A stretch of DNA of 64,000 bases from Bacteroidales bacterium UBA1181. Its GTDB lineage: Bacteria; Bacteroidota; Bacteroidia; Bacteroidales; Paludibacteraceae. Numbering within the stretch: the stretch's first letter is position 1; the number at the start of each line of letters is the position of its first letter. This document shows, in pieces, positions 9,201 through 17,875 of this stretch. The position numbers were made by a program, and so were the translations under genes. The notes below the pieces were generated by a model. The model saw only the letters and a list, made by a program, of their open reading frames with translations. It made no database searches and was not told where the DNA came from. Location of the stretch: positions 1 through 64,000 of the forward strand of contig DBYR01000006.1 of the NCBI GenBank assembly GCA_002310215.1. Reading direction: 5' to 3'.

Positions 9201-10569
9201 CCGGACGCTCCTTCTCGATGACACGCTCGACGAAATAAGGCGTCACAGGGAGGAAATAGACCTCATCGGCGACACCATCGGAGGTCTGCACCGTGGCGAT
9301 GTTAGGGTTGATCAAAACAGTATGGATACCTTCCTCTTTCAAAGCCTTCAAGGCCTGGGAACCTGAGTAGTCGAACTCGCCCGCCTCACCGATCTTCAAG
9401 GCGCCACTACCCAACAAGAGGACTTTCTTAGGCTTCTCAAACGATTCGAACGTCTCCTGCGCCTCGGCGACCATCATAGACTTAGGGTCGCACATCGCCT
9501 TGAAGAACTGTCCGAAGATGAACTCCGTATCGGTAGGACCGCTGGCAGCCTCCGGGTGGAACTGCGCCGAGCACCAAGGCTTGGTCTTGTGACGGATACC
9601 CTCATTCGAGCCGTCGTTCATGTTGATGAACTGAGGCTCCCAATCGGCAGGGATCGTATCATTATCCACCGCATAACCATGGTTCTGGGAGGTGATGAAG
9701 CAACGGTTGGTCAATTTACCATTCACAAGCAGACGCACAGGCTGGTTATGTCCGCGGTGACCATACTTCAGCTTGGTCACCTTGGCACCCGCCGCAAGCG
9801 CGAGGATCTGGTTACCCATGCAGATACCATAGATAGGTTTACTCTGTTGCATGAACTTACGGACATGCTCCACCGTCTTGGTGCAGAGGTTAGGGTCGCC
9901 CGGACCGTTCGAGATGAAGAGTCCGTCGTACTCCTCCGACGTGAAGTCATAGTCCCAAGGGACAACCGTTATGCTCACGTCGAACTTAAGCAACTCACGG
10001 ATGATATTCTGTTTCACACCCATGTCCACCAAGCAGACCCGTTTGCTACCGTTTCCGAAATGTTCCACCTCCTTCGTGCTGACGAGCGCCACCTGGTTGA
10101 CAAGGTTAGGATCCTCGAAAGGAATATCCTGCTGTCCCTCCGTGATGATCACACCGCTCATGCTACCATATTCACGAAGACGTTTGGTGAGCTCACGCGT
10201 ATCAATTCCCGTGATACCCACCACCTTTTCTCTTTTCAACCATTCCGCCAAAGAGCCCTTAGCGTTCCAGTGGCTGTAATGGACTGAGTAGTCGCTCACC
10301 ACCAACGCGCGGACATGTATCCTGTCACTCTCCATGAAGGTGGACAATCCGTTTTGCTCCGTAGATTCACTTGGCACACCATAATTTCCCACGAGAGGGA
10401 ACGTCATCACAAGGATTTGCCCAGCGTAGGAAGGGTCCGTCAAACTCTCAGGATAACCCATCATGGCAGTATTAAACACCACCTCACCTGCCACGGCACC
10501 CTCATAGCCGAAACTCTCGCCATGAAACTCAGTGCCGTCGCTGAGCCGTAAAATCGCTTTCTTATTCAT
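6220..10569 (-). CDS. carAB: Carbamoyl-phosphate synthase, glutaminase and synthetase fused in one chain
   Basis: 1449-residue fusion. Residues 1 to ~360 are the small subunit (CarA): N-terminal domain, then a class I glutamine amidotransferase with nucleophile Cys250 (YGICMGNQ) and the FHPEAASGPTDTEF histidine/glutamate site. Residues ~380-1449 are the large subunit (CarB): two ATP-grasp synthetase halves starting KKVLLLGSGALKIGEAGEFDYSG and NRTIMVLGSGAYRIGSSVEFDWC, and a C-terminal allosteric domain (VLLSTGPAKDK). It makes carbamoyl phosphate from glutamine, bicarbonate and 2 ATP for pyrimidines and arginine. Most bacteria encode two separate subunits; here there is no stop between them. 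It overlaps the pyrG end by 8 bases, so translation is probably coupled. Last gene of a three-gene operon. Confidence 0.97.
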   Translation of the reverse strand: MNKKAILRLSDGTEFHGESFGYEGAVAGEVVFNTAMMGYPESLTDPSYAGQILVMTFPLVGNYGVPSESTEQNGLSTFMESDRIHVRALVVSDYSVHYSHWNAKGSLAEWLKREKVVGITGIDTRELTKRLREYGSMSGVIITEGQQDIPFEDPNLVNQVALVSTKEVEHFGNGSKRVCLVDMGVKQNIIRELLKFDVSITVVPWDYDFTSEEYDGLFISNGPGDPNLCTKTVEHVRKFMQQSKPIYGICMGNQILALAAGAKVTKLKYGHRGHNQPVRLLVNGKLTNRCFITSQNHGYAVDNDTIPADWEPQFINMNDGSNEGIRHKTKPWCSAQFHPEAASGPTDTEFIFGQFFKAMCDPKSMMVAEAQETFESFEKPKKVLLLGSGALKIGEAGEFDYSGSQALKALKEEGIHTVLINPNIATVQTSDGVADEVYFLPVTPYFVERVIEKERPDGILLSFGGQTALNCGVELYKNDILKKYNVRVLGTPVQAIIDTEDRELFVNKLDEINVKTIKSHACENVQEAREAAKELGYPVILRAAYALGGLGSGFCDNEEQLNKLAEKAFAFSPQVLVEKSLKGWKEIEYEVVRDRFDNCITVCNMENFDPLGIHTGESIVIAPSQTLTNSEYHKLRALAIKIIRHIGIVGECNVQYAFDPVSEDYRVIEVNARLSRSSALASKATGYPLAFVAAKLGLGYGLFDLKNSVTKTTSAFFEPALDYVVCKIPRWDLGKFRGVDRELGSSMKSVGEVMAIGRTFEEAVQKGLRMIGQGMHGFVGNKELEIADIDGSLRAPTDKRIFVIEKAFEIGYSVAQIHELTKIDCWFLDKLMNIHLVNKELQAVSSLEALPNNLLKCAKVYGFTDFQIARALDMGSKMDIEDAVLVVRSHRKQLGILPFIKQIDTLAAEYPAQTNYLYLTYSAVKSDVVCERDNRTIMVLGSGAYRIGSSVEFDWCGVQALNTIRKEGFRSVMINYNPETVSTDYDMCDRLYFDELTFERVMDIIELESPKGVIVSTGGQIPNNLAMKLDAQKVPILGTQANYIDNAEDRDRFSAMLDRIGVDQPEWSALTSMEDVNAFIQRVGFPVLVRPSYVLSGAAMNVCSNQDELERFLTLAANVSKKHPVVISKFMQNTKEVEMDAVAKDGEILAYAISEHIEYAGVHSGDATIQFPAQKLYVETVRRIKKISAQIARELHISGPFNIQYLARENEIKVIECNLRASRSFPFVSKILKVNFIDLATRVMLGLPVEKLSKSFFDFDYVGIKASQFSFNRLQKADPVLGVDMTSTGEVGCLGDDTSCALLKSMLSVGHRIPKKTVLLSTGPAKDKVSLLEPARLLIEHGYELYATPGTSRFLTDNGIPNTEVFWPSDKEKTPQALDLLHQHKIDMVVNIPKDLSTGELTNGYIIRRAAVDLNITLITNSRLASAFIRAFCTTKLDELAIKSWREYR

Positions 10570-12163
10570 CTATAATCGTTTTTATAAAATCCATAAACAA
10601 TGGGTGCGGATTCAGCACCGTGCTGGAGTACTCCGGGTGGAACTGCGTACCGATGAACCAACGGAGGCCTGGGATCTCGACGATCTCCACCAGTCCGCTC
10701 TCCGGGTTCCTACCCACGCACTGCATCCCCTTCTCCTCGTATTCGCCCAAATATTTGTCATTGAACTCATAACGATGGCGATGGCGCTCCCGTATCAACT
10801 CCTCCCCATAGATTTGTCTCACACGTGATCCTTCCTCCAACTTACAGTCGTATGCGCCCAGACGCATCGTGCCGCCCTTCTGCGTGACGGTCTTCTGCTC
10901 CTCCATAATGTCTATCACATTATGCGCCGTGTTAGGGTCCATCTCCGCGCTGTTGGCGTCCTTGTAGCCCAGCACGTCCCTCGCAAACTCGATGACCATC
11001 ATCTGCATACCCAAGCAAATACCGAACGTAGGCACGTTATGTTCCCTGCAGTACTTCAGGGCATCGATCTTTCCCTCGATACCCCTCTGACCGAAGCCGG
11101 GGCAGATGACTACGCCCTGCACTTGGCTCCAATCGAACGTGGAGGCGTCGAGCGTCTCGCTGTTGATGAACTTCAGCTTCACCTTCACGCCGTTGTATAT
11201 GCCGGCGAGCGCAAGGCTCTCACGGATGCTCTTGTAGGCATCCTGCAGGTCATATTTGCCTACCAGACCGATGTTGACCTCCTTCGTGGCGGACTTGCTC
11301 AACGCAAGGAAGCGGTGCCAAGGCTCCATCTTAGGGGTCTCACCCACAGGGATGCCGAACTTACGCAACAAAGCCGCATCCAATCCCTGCCGTTGCATGT
11401 TGACCGGCACTTCATAGATGCTTGGCAAATCCTCGCTCTGCACCACGCACTCCAGATCGACGTTGCAGAAGGAGGCCACCTTTTGGCGCACACCGTCCGA
11501 CAAGTGCTTCTCCGTACGCAGGATCAGCACGTCAGGCTGGATACCCATTCCCTGCAACTCCTTGACGGAATGCTGGGTCGGTTTGGTCTTCAGCTCGTCC
11601 GCCGCCTTCAGGTAAGGCACGTAGGTGAGGTGCACGCAGACCGCACGTTTGCCCAACTCCCAACGCAGTTGACGAATCGCCTCCATGAAAGGAGCGGACT
11701 CGATGTCTCCGATGGTGCCACCCACCTCAGTGATGACAAAGTCAGGCAAGCGGCTCTCCCCCTCCTCCGTACCGTCCGTACGCAACATCCTGCGCTTGAT
11801 CTCGTCCGTGATATGCGGCACGACCTGTATGGTTTTACCCAAATAGTCGCCCCGACGTTCCCGGTCAATCACCGTCTTGTAGATGCGTCCGGTCGTGATC
11901 GAGTTCTCGCGCGTCGTATGGATACCCGTGAAACGCTCGTAATGGCCCAAGTCCAAGTCCGTCTCCATGCCATCGACCGTCACGTAGCACTCTCCGTGCT
12001 CATACGGATTCAGCGTACCCGGGTCGATGTTGATGTACGGGTCAAACTTCTGGATAGTAATACTATAGCCACGCGCTTGCAGCAGTTTACCGATACTGGA
12101 AGAGATGATTCCCTTCCCTAAGGAAGAGACCACACCACCTGTCACAAAGATATACCTTGTCAT
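10562..12163 (-). CDS. pyrG: CTP synthase
   Basis: 533 residues, full length. The N-terminal amidoligase domain starts with the family motif VTGGVVSSLGKGIISSSIGKLL (P-loop-like ATP/UTP site); the C-terminal class I glutamine amidotransferase domain carries the nucleophile in FGICLGMQ and a histidine/glutamate pair in TQFHPEYSS. It converts UTP to CTP with glutamine as nitrogen donor. It lies 17 bases after the purF-like gene and overlaps carAB by 8 bases, so the three are almost certainly one transcript. Its product, like that of CarAB, belongs to the pyrimidine pathway. Confidence 0.98.
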   Translation of the reverse strand: MTRYIFVTGGVVSSLGKGIISSSIGKLLQARGYSITIQKFDPYINIDPGTLNPYEHGECYVTVDGMETDLDLGHYERFTGIHTTRENSITTGRIYKTVIDRERRGDYLGKTIQVVPHITDEIKRRMLRTDGTEEGESRLPDFVITEVGGTIGDIESAPFMEAIRQLRWELGKRAVCVHLTYVPYLKAADELKTKPTQHSVKELQGMGIQPDVLILRTEKHLSDGVRQKVASFCNVDLECVVQSEDLPSIYEVPVNMQRQGLDAALLRKFGIPVGETPKMEPWHRFLALSKSATKEVNIGLVGKYDLQDAYKSIRESLALAGIYNGVKVKLKFINSETLDASTFDWSQVQGVVICPGFGQRGIEGKIDALKYCREHNVPTFGICLGMQMMVIEFARDVLGYKDANSAEMDPNTAHNVIDIMEEQKTVTQKGGTMRLGAYDCKLEEGSRVRQIYGEELIRERHRHRYEFNDKYLGEYEEKGMQCVGRNPESGLVEIVEIPGLRWFIGTQFHPEYSSTVLNPHPLFMDFIKTIIDE

Positions 12164-12180
12164 ACTATTTTGTTCAATTA

Positions 12181-13977
12181 TTATCCATTATTTTTTCCAC
12201 TCTCATACCAGTCCATGTACGAACGGTAAAGCATGCGTAATCCGCCCTCCGTCGGATAGTGTCCTGTAAAGTACCAATCGCCTGGATGTTTCGGGATCGC
12301 ATGGTGCAGTCCCTCAATGCTTTGGAAGACCAATTTCACTGGTGTCGTCACCCCTTCAGGGCAGAGGATCTCCACCATTTTCTGGTTCAGTTCGTCGACG
12401 GACAAGCCATCGTACAATTGTCTCAGGACATTCTCTCCGTTCTTCCAGCCACCATCAGCGAGGGCGGTCGCGCACGAATCATACAATGTCTTCAGCATCG
12501 AGGCCTCTCCCCTATCCTTCCGCAGCGCCACAGCCGCCTTGAAGGCGATGAAGTCGCCGATTCGGCTCATGTCGATGCCGTAGAAGTCCGGGTAACGGAT
12601 CTGCGGAGCGGAGCTTACGATGACGATGCTCTTCGGATGGAGGCGGTCCAATATCTTGATGATGCTCTCGTGCAAGGTGGTTCCCCTCACGATGCTATCG
12701 TCGATGACAACTAAGTTGTCCACGCCAGGCCGCACGCTGCCATAGGTGATGTCGTAGACATGGGCGGCGAGGTCGTTTCGGCTCTTTCCCTCCGTGATGA
12801 ACGTACGCAGCTTGATGTCCTTGGAGACCACCTTCTCCGCACGCACGTGGGAGAAGTTCTCGCGGAATCCCTCCACCATACCGTAGTAGGCCACCTCCGC
12901 CGTGTTAGGAATATAGGAGAAGACCGTGTTCTCCACATCTCCGTCTATCGCTTTCAGGATAGCGTCCTGCAACTGTCTACCCAACATCTTGCGCTCCCGG
13001 TAGATGTCTTGGTCATTTCCCCTGCTGAAATAGATGCGTTCGAAGACGCAAGGGGAATAAGGCTTCGGATCGATGATGGACTTCAGGAAGAGCTTTCCGT
13101 TCTGTCCCACGATCAACGCCTGACCCGGCTTCAGCTCCTCCACCTCGTCGCAAGAGAGATCGAAGGTGGTCTGAAGCACCGGACGCTCGCTCGCCACCGC
13201 GACAAGTTCATCGTTCCGGTAGAAGAAGGCGGGGCGGATACCCCACGGGTCACGCATGGAGAACATCTCACCGCTACCCGTCAGACCGCAGACCACATAG
13301 CCCCCGTCGAAGTGAGGCATGGTGGAGGACAACACGTTGCTGATGTCCACATGCGTGTCCACATAATCGGTGATCTCCGTATTGACCCGACCCGACTCCT
13401 TCGCCTCACGGTAGAGGCGCTCCACCTCACGGTCCAGGCGATGGCCCATCAGCTCCAGCATGATGTACGAGTCGCTGTAGATGCGCGGGTATTGGCCCTG
13501 CTCCGTCAGAAGCTGGAAGATGTGGTCGATGTTCGTCATGTTGAAGTTACCGCAGATGCAAAGGTTCTTCGCTCGCCAGTTGTTGCGGCGCAGGAACGGG
13601 TGCACGTAGCGCAAGCCCCCTTTGCCTGTGGTGCTATAACGAAGATGACCCATCAGCAACTCACCTTGAAACGGTGGTGTGCCTGATGGGTCATCCTCGC
13701 TCGGTGTGGCCAACAAGTGGCCGATGGAGGAAAAGACCTTGGTGATGGCATCCTTGCCCTCCGCCTTTTCCCTGAACATATACTCGTGCCCCGGTGTGGA
13801 ATGAAGCTTCACACACGCGACACCCGCACCCTCCTGACCTCGGTTATGCTGCTTCTCCATCATTAGATAGAGCTTGCCTAAACCATAACCGTCCGTACCA
13901 TATTTCTGACGGTAATAGTCCAATGGTTTCAGCAACCTAATCATAGCGATGCCGCATTCATGACGTAGCGTCTCCAT
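12181..13977 (-). CDS. PurF-like glutamine amidotransferase/phosphoribosyltransferase
   Basis: 598 residues from the ATG at 13977; an upstream ATG at 13998 would add seven residues. The start METLRHECG leaves a class II (Ntn) amidotransferase domain whose Cys8 would become the N-terminal nucleophile after propeptide cleavage. Further features are QHNRGQEGAGVA and GHLRYSTTGKGG, and a C-terminal phosphoribosyltransferase domain with the PRPP loop VVIDDSIVRGTTL. It is longer than ordinary PurF (~470-505) and carries extra C-terminal sequence, so it may be the Bacteroidales paralogue of amidophosphoribosyltransferase and not the main purine enzyme. First gene of the operon with pyrG and carAB; divergent from amt. 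Confidence 0.85.
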   Translation of the reverse strand: METLRHECGIAMIRLLKPLDYYRQKYGTDGYGLGKLYLMMEKQHNRGQEGAGVACVKLHSTPGHEYMFREKAEGKDAITKVFSSIGHLLATPSEDDPSGTPPFQGELLMGHLRYSTTGKGGLRYVHPFLRRNNWRAKNLCICGNFNMTNIDHIFQLLTEQGQYPRIYSDSYIMLELMGHRLDREVERLYREAKESGRVNTEITDYVDTHVDISNVLSSTMPHFDGGYVVCGLTGSGEMFSMRDPWGIRPAFFYRNDELVAVASERPVLQTTFDLSCDEVEELKPGQALIVGQNGKLFLKSIIDPKPYSPCVFERIYFSRGNDQDIYRERKMLGRQLQDAILKAIDGDVENTVFSYIPNTAEVAYYGMVEGFRENFSHVRAEKVVSKDIKLRTFITEGKSRNDLAAHVYDITYGSVRPGVDNLVVIDDSIVRGTTLHESIIKILDRLHPKSIVIVSSAPQIRYPDFYGIDMSRIGDFIAFKAAVALRKDRGEASMLKTLYDSCATALADGGWKNGENVLRQLYDGLSVDELNQKMVEILCPEGVTTPVKLVFQSIEGLHHAIPKHPGDWYFTGHYPTEGGLRMLYRSYMDWYESGKNNG

Positions 13978-14277
13978 AAATCCTCCTCTTGTTGACAATT
14001 AAACTACAAAACATACGCGAAGTAAATCTTTTTGCTACAAACACGCAAGTAAAAACAATAAAAAGTTTTTAAAACAAAAGAATAAGAAACTTTTTGTAAA
14101 AAATATTGTATTTTGACTTGCTATTTGAAAGATAAATAGTATTTTTGCGTGTCATTATGATTGAAAATATAAAATATTGACTACAACATGCAATGAATAT
14201 ACGATTTTTTAGAACAATTAGACATTAAAAATCGGCGATAAAAGATAATTTATGTACAATATTTAATATCAGTTATT
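13978..14277. other. Divergent promoter region between purF-like operon and amt
   Basis: 300 AT-rich bases without an ORF. The rightward promoter is the TTG at 14118-14120 and TATTTTTG at 14140-14147 (19-base spacer), which leaves a ~120-base untranslated leader before amt. I could not place a clear leftward promoter. Confidence 0.55.
14118..14147 (+). promoter_or_regulatory. Bacteroidota-type promoter of amt
   Basis: TTG (-33 element, 14118-14120), 19 bases, then TATTTTTG (-7 element, 14140-14147), a good match to TAnnTTTG. Confidence 0.6.
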
Positions 14278-15666
14278 ATGAAAACAAAAAAGAGATGGAT
14301 TATCATGATGTCGTTCATGGCTATCATAGCGGCATTGGGCATCTTCATCCCTGAAGAACAGGGTCTATGGGAGTTTGTGGAGACGGAAGAGTGCACGTCG
14401 AGCAATGTGGCATGGATGATCACGGCCACGATTTTCGTATTGATGATGACTCCGGGTCTCTCCTTTTTCTACGGTGGTATGGTGGGAAAGAAAAACGTCA
14501 TCAGCACCATCCTGCAATCATTCATCGCCATGGGTATCATCAGTGTCCTATGGGTGATTTTCGGGTTCTCCCTCGCTTTCGGAAACGATTTGGGCGGACT
14601 GGGTCTGATCGGTGACCCGACACAATATTTCATGTTCCACAATGTGGGCGCCAAGCCTGAGCCCTACCTGACCGCCACCATACCGTTGGCGCTGTACGCT
14701 ATCTTCCAGATGAAATTCGCCATCATCACTCCTTCCCTTATCACAGGGTCTTTCGCGGAGCGTGTGCGTTTCTCCGCTTACATGGTCTTCATGATGCTCT
14801 TCTGCATCTTCATCTACTGTCCGCTGGCCCACTGGACGTGGCATCCGGATGGTTTGTTGCATAAATGGCTGAACATACACGACTTCGCGGGCGGTATCGT
14901 CGTGCACGCTTCCAGCGGTGTGGCGGCGCTCGTCGGGGCGCTCTTCCTGGGCCGCAGGACGAACGTGCGGTCGGAGAACCACATCCCTGCCAACGTGCCT
15001 TTCGTCTTATTGGGTGCGGCCTTGCTGTGGCTGGGTTGGTTCGGCTTCAACGGTGGTTCGAGCTTGGCGGCGGACGGTATCGCCATCAAGGCGTTCCTCA
15101 ACACGAACACGGCCGGTGCGACGGCCATGATGAGCTGGATCTTCATCGATTGCCTGCGTGGCAGGAAGCCTTCCGGCATGGGTGCGGCTGTCGGTGCGGT
15201 GGTCGGTTTGGTGGCCATCACGCCTTGTGCGGACGTGGTGACGACGAGCCAAAGCTTCATCATCGCGTTGCTCACGACGCTTGTCTGCAACACTGCAGTG
15301 CACTGGAGAGAGAAATCCAGCATCGACGACGCGCTCGACGTATTCCCAACCCACGGAATGGGAGGTATCTTCGCCACCATCCTCACGGGTGTCTTCTCCT
15401 ACACGGGTCTGATCCACGGCAACTGGACGGAGTTCCTCAACAGTGTCTTGGGCGTCGTCATCGTCATCGCCTACACGTTCATCGTCAGCTTCGCACTCTA
15501 TTGGGTCACTAATAAGATGATTCCGATGCGTGTCAGCGTCAAGTCGGAACGCATGGGTCTGGATGTCAGCCAACACGACGAGTCCTACGCTTTCAGCGAC
15601 AGCGCGGAAAGGGAGATAGCTGAGTACTTCGAGAACTACTCGGAGAAGGACCAGAGGGACATTTAG
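14278..15666 (+). CDS. amt: Ammonium transporter
   Basis: 462-residue Amt/MEP family channel. An N-terminal leader helix is followed by typical helices with FFYGGMVGKKN, GSFAERVRFSAYM, FAGGIVVHASSGVAALVGA (signature) and FPTHGMGGIFATILTG, giving the twin histidines of the ammonia pore. It ends in a ~50-residue acidic cytoplasmic tail. It imports ammonium across the inner membrane. No glnK/glnB gene sits beside it, which is unusual because the pair is often linked. It is divergent from an operon of three glutamine-consuming enzymes, so the locus links ammonium uptake with glutamine-dependent nucleotide synthesis. Confidence 0.96.
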   Translation: MKTKKRWIIMMSFMAIIAALGIFIPEEQGLWEFVETEECTSSNVAWMITATIFVLMMTPGLSFFYGGMVGKKNVISTILQSFIAMGIISVLWVIFGFSLAFGNDLGGLGLIGDPTQYFMFHNVGAKPEPYLTATIPLALYAIFQMKFAIITPSLITGSFAERVRFSAYMVFMMLFCIFIYCPLAHWTWHPDGLLHKWLNIHDFAGGIVVHASSGVAALVGALFLGRRTNVRSENHIPANVPFVLLGAALLWLGWFGFNGGSSLAADGIAIKAFLNTNTAGATAMMSWIFIDCLRGRKPSGMGAAVGAVVGLVAITPCADVVTTSQSFIIALLTTLVCNTAVHWREKSSIDDALDVFPTHGMGGIFATILTGVFSYTGLIHGNWTEFLNSVLGVVIVIAYTFIVSFALYWVTNKMIPMRVSVKSERMGLDVSQHDESYAFSDSAEREIAEYFENYSEKDQRDI

Positions 15667-15830
15667 GGAGTTAAGAATTAAGAGTTAAGAATTAAGAATT
15701 AAGAAACGATAGTTCGACGAAGTCAATTAAGAAACGTCAGTTCGACGTAGTCAATTAAGAATTCGTTTGTAATTTTTATACTAGTTAAGGGGGCGCCGTA
15801 GGGAGGTTTCGTAAGACTTCTCTACGGCGC
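15667..15830 (+). repeat. Dispersed 26-bp repeats with TTAAGAATT tract, and a hairpin
   Basis: TTAAGAATTAAG-type short repeats (15670-15702) are followed by two copies of a 26-base repeat (consensus GAAACGTTAGTTCGACGTAG plus TCAATT) at ~15703-15728 and 15731-15756. The same unit occurs at 33481-33506 (inverted) and twice at 59525-59578. A hairpin GCGCCGTAG/CTACGGCGC (15793-15801/15822-15830) may end the amt transcript, though no T run follows. Confidence 0.7.
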
Positions 15831-15909
15831 AATTGTATAGATGGGTGAATAGTTCCAGACATAATATTCCAAAAACATCTCCAACAATCTCCGTTTGTCA
15901 AAAAAAATC

Positions 15910-15917
15910 TATATTTG
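15910..15917 (+). promoter_or_regulatory. -7 promoter element before the small exported protein/GH5 pair
   Basis: TATATTTG matches TAnnTTTG and lies 77 bases before the ATG at 15994. A well spaced -33 TTG is not obvious. Confidence 0.4.
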
Positions 15918-15993
15918 CAACCAAATGCAAAACTTGTACGTGTGTTTTTATGTTTTGCGACACAGTAAAAGAACAATTTAAACAGATAAAAGC

Positions 15994-16440
15994 ATGACCA
16001 GAAAACTCATTTCATTAATACTTGCTATAGGATTCTCCACGTTTGTCCATGCGGGGAAAACACTGATGATAAACGGAGAGAAGGCGGAACGGGACGACGT
16101 GTCAACAATAACCTTTGCCGAAGATGAACTTGAACTGAAATATTCCGACGGCAGCACATTCAAACTGGACATCGAAACGGTGGAGATCAATTTCTCCGTA
16201 TCAAGTGGCACAGATGAAGTTCCGACGAACACCTTTTCGGTCAACACGCTCGTCGAAGACCACATTCTCCTATCCGGACTCGAGAAAGGTTCCCAAGTAC
16301 AAATCATACGTACAGACGGCAAAGTGCTTTTCTCGACAGTCGCCGAAGAATCGGAATTGACAATACACACAGACAAAATGTCTCCTGCGCCTTACCTGAT
16401 CAAGGCGGGAAATCAATTCGTGAAAATCATTAAAAAATAG
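15994..16440 (+). CDS. Small exported protein with T9SS type A-like tail
   Basis: 148 residues. A signal peptide (ISLILAIGFSTFVHA) is followed by a small beta-rich module (MINGEKAERDDVSTITF..., then LKYSDGSTFKLDIETVEI) and a C-terminal segment resembling a T9SS type A sorting domain (LEKGSQVQIIRTDGKVL...PYLIKAGNQFVKIIKK). The module resembles the N-terminal ~70 residues of the next gene's product (VTMEDGTTQTYPTSSVEAIHF). The gene starts 19 bases before GH5, so the two are likely co-transcribed. Function unknown; a surface partner of the glucanase is possible. Confidence 0.75.
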   Translation: MTRKLISLILAIGFSTFVHAGKTLMINGEKAERDDVSTITFAEDELELKYSDGSTFKLDIETVEINFSVSSGTDEVPTNTFSVNTLVEDHILLSGLEKGSQVQIIRTDGKVLFSTVAEESELTIHTDKMSPAPYLIKAGNQFVKIIKK

Positions 16441-16459
16441 CATCCAATACCAGACTCAA

Positions 16460-17824
16460 ATGAAAAGGCTCATTCTTTTAGCATTAGCTATCTCTTCGAT
16501 TACGCTTAACGCACAGAACAGGGTTGAGGTCACCATGGAAGATGGTACGACACAAACCTATCCGACCTCTTCCGTCGAGGCTATCCACTTCGAACAAGGG
16601 AACAACTTCACCATCACCACCGAAGAGGGCGAGACCATAGCATTCGACGGGAACGCACGCAATATCAGGTTCAAGAAGGACCACGCCATCGACGGCACAT
16701 CCGTACAAACCATCACCCAAAGCCTTGGATTAGGGTGGAATCTGGGGAACAACTTGGATGCTCAAAACAACGGATACTCGAGTGAGACAGCTTGGGGGAA
16801 CCACCCCGCGACATTGAAGACATTCCAAGCGGTAAAGGCCGCCGGCTTTTCTTCCGTGCGCATCCCTATCACATGGATGGGCCACATCGGCAGCGCACCT
16901 GATTATAAGATCGAAGAGAAATACATGAACCGAGTGGCTGAGGTGGTGGGCTACGCGAAGGAGGCAGGGCTCAAAGCCATCATCAACATACACCACGACG
17001 GAGCCGACAGCAAATACTGGCTGGACATATTGGGCGCCTCAAAAAGCGCGGAACGCAACACACAAGTGAAAAACCAACTCTCCGCATTATGGAAACAGAT
17101 AGCCGAAAGATTCAAATACGAAGGGGACTATCTGATCTTTGAGGCCATGAACGAAATCCACGACGGCAACTGGGGTTGGGGCGAAAACAGAACCGATGGT
17201 GGCGCGCAATACCGCGTATACAACGAGTGGCTGCAACTATTTGTCGACGTTGTACGTTCCACCGGGGGTGAAAACAGATACAGGTACTTGGGTTGCCCCG
17301 GTTACGTCACCAACATAGACCTCACAATCAGTGAGCTGAAATTGCCCACAGACGTAGTTAAGAACAGATTGCTTGTCGCTGTACACTTCTACGACCCCTA
17401 CACCTACGCACTCAACAACGAGAAGACCGAATGGGGACACACCGGCAGAGACAAGGAAGAATGGGGGGACGAAGACAATGTGATCGACAACTTCAACCGT
17501 ATGAAGAGAAAATTTGTCGACAACGGTGTTCCCGTTTACCTCGGCGAATTCGGCTGTGTACACCGCAGCACCGACCGTGCCGAAGCATTCCGCAAATATT
17601 ACCTCGAATACGTCTGCAAGGCCGCCAAAGATTATGGATTGTCCCTCTTTTTCTGGGACAACGGTTCAGCCGGCACAGGCAAAGAGCAGTCCGGACTGAT
17701 CGACCACGCGACAGGAGCCTACCTCAACAACGGCAAAGAAGTGGTCGACATCATGGTGAACGCATACTACAACGAGGATCCGAATTACACGCTTCAATCG
17801 GTCTACAACAACGCACCGAGATAA
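16460..17824 (+). CDS. Secreted endo-glucanase, glycoside hydrolase family 5
   Basis: 454 residues. A signal peptide (LILLALAISSITLNAQ) and a ~55-residue beta-rich N-terminal module precede a GH5 (subfamily 2/4-like) barrel starting at GLGWNLGNNLDA. Catalytic residues are visible: acid/base Glu232 in NEIHDG and nucleophile Glu363 in YLGEFG; other subsite motifs are INIHHDG and VHFYDPY. It should cleave internal beta-1,4 bonds in cellulose, xyloglucan or mannan. No T9SS tail or lipobox is seen, so it is periplasmic or secreted by another route. It follows a small protein sharing its N-terminal module. Confidence 0.93.
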   Translation: MKRLILLALAISSITLNAQNRVEVTMEDGTTQTYPTSSVEAIHFEQGNNFTITTEEGETIAFDGNARNIRFKKDHAIDGTSVQTITQSLGLGWNLGNNLDAQNNGYSSETAWGNHPATLKTFQAVKAAGFSSVRIPITWMGHIGSAPDYKIEEKYMNRVAEVVGYAKEAGLKAIINIHHDGADSKYWLDILGASKSAERNTQVKNQLSALWKQIAERFKYEGDYLIFEAMNEIHDGNWGWGENRTDGGAQYRVYNEWLQLFVDVVRSTGGENRYRYLGCPGYVTNIDLTISELKLPTDVVKNRLLVAVHFYDPYTYALNNEKTEWGHTGRDKEEWGDEDNVIDNFNRMKRKFVDNGVPVYLGEFGCVHRSTDRAEAFRKYYLEYVCKAAKDYGLSLFFWDNGSAGTGKEQSGLIDHATGAYLNNGKEVVDIMVNAYYNEDPNYTLQSVYNNAPR

Positions 17825-17875
17825 GCCACATGTTCAACGCTTAACGGCAAAACATAGGCAAGCGGGGAAGAGACC

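Noticed and set aside
6418..12121. Long plus-strand frames opposite carAB and pyrG (for example 7201-8196, 9556-10287 and 10922-12121)
   Set aside because: They are shadows of highly conserved coding genes on the minus strand, caused by codon bias; no domains.
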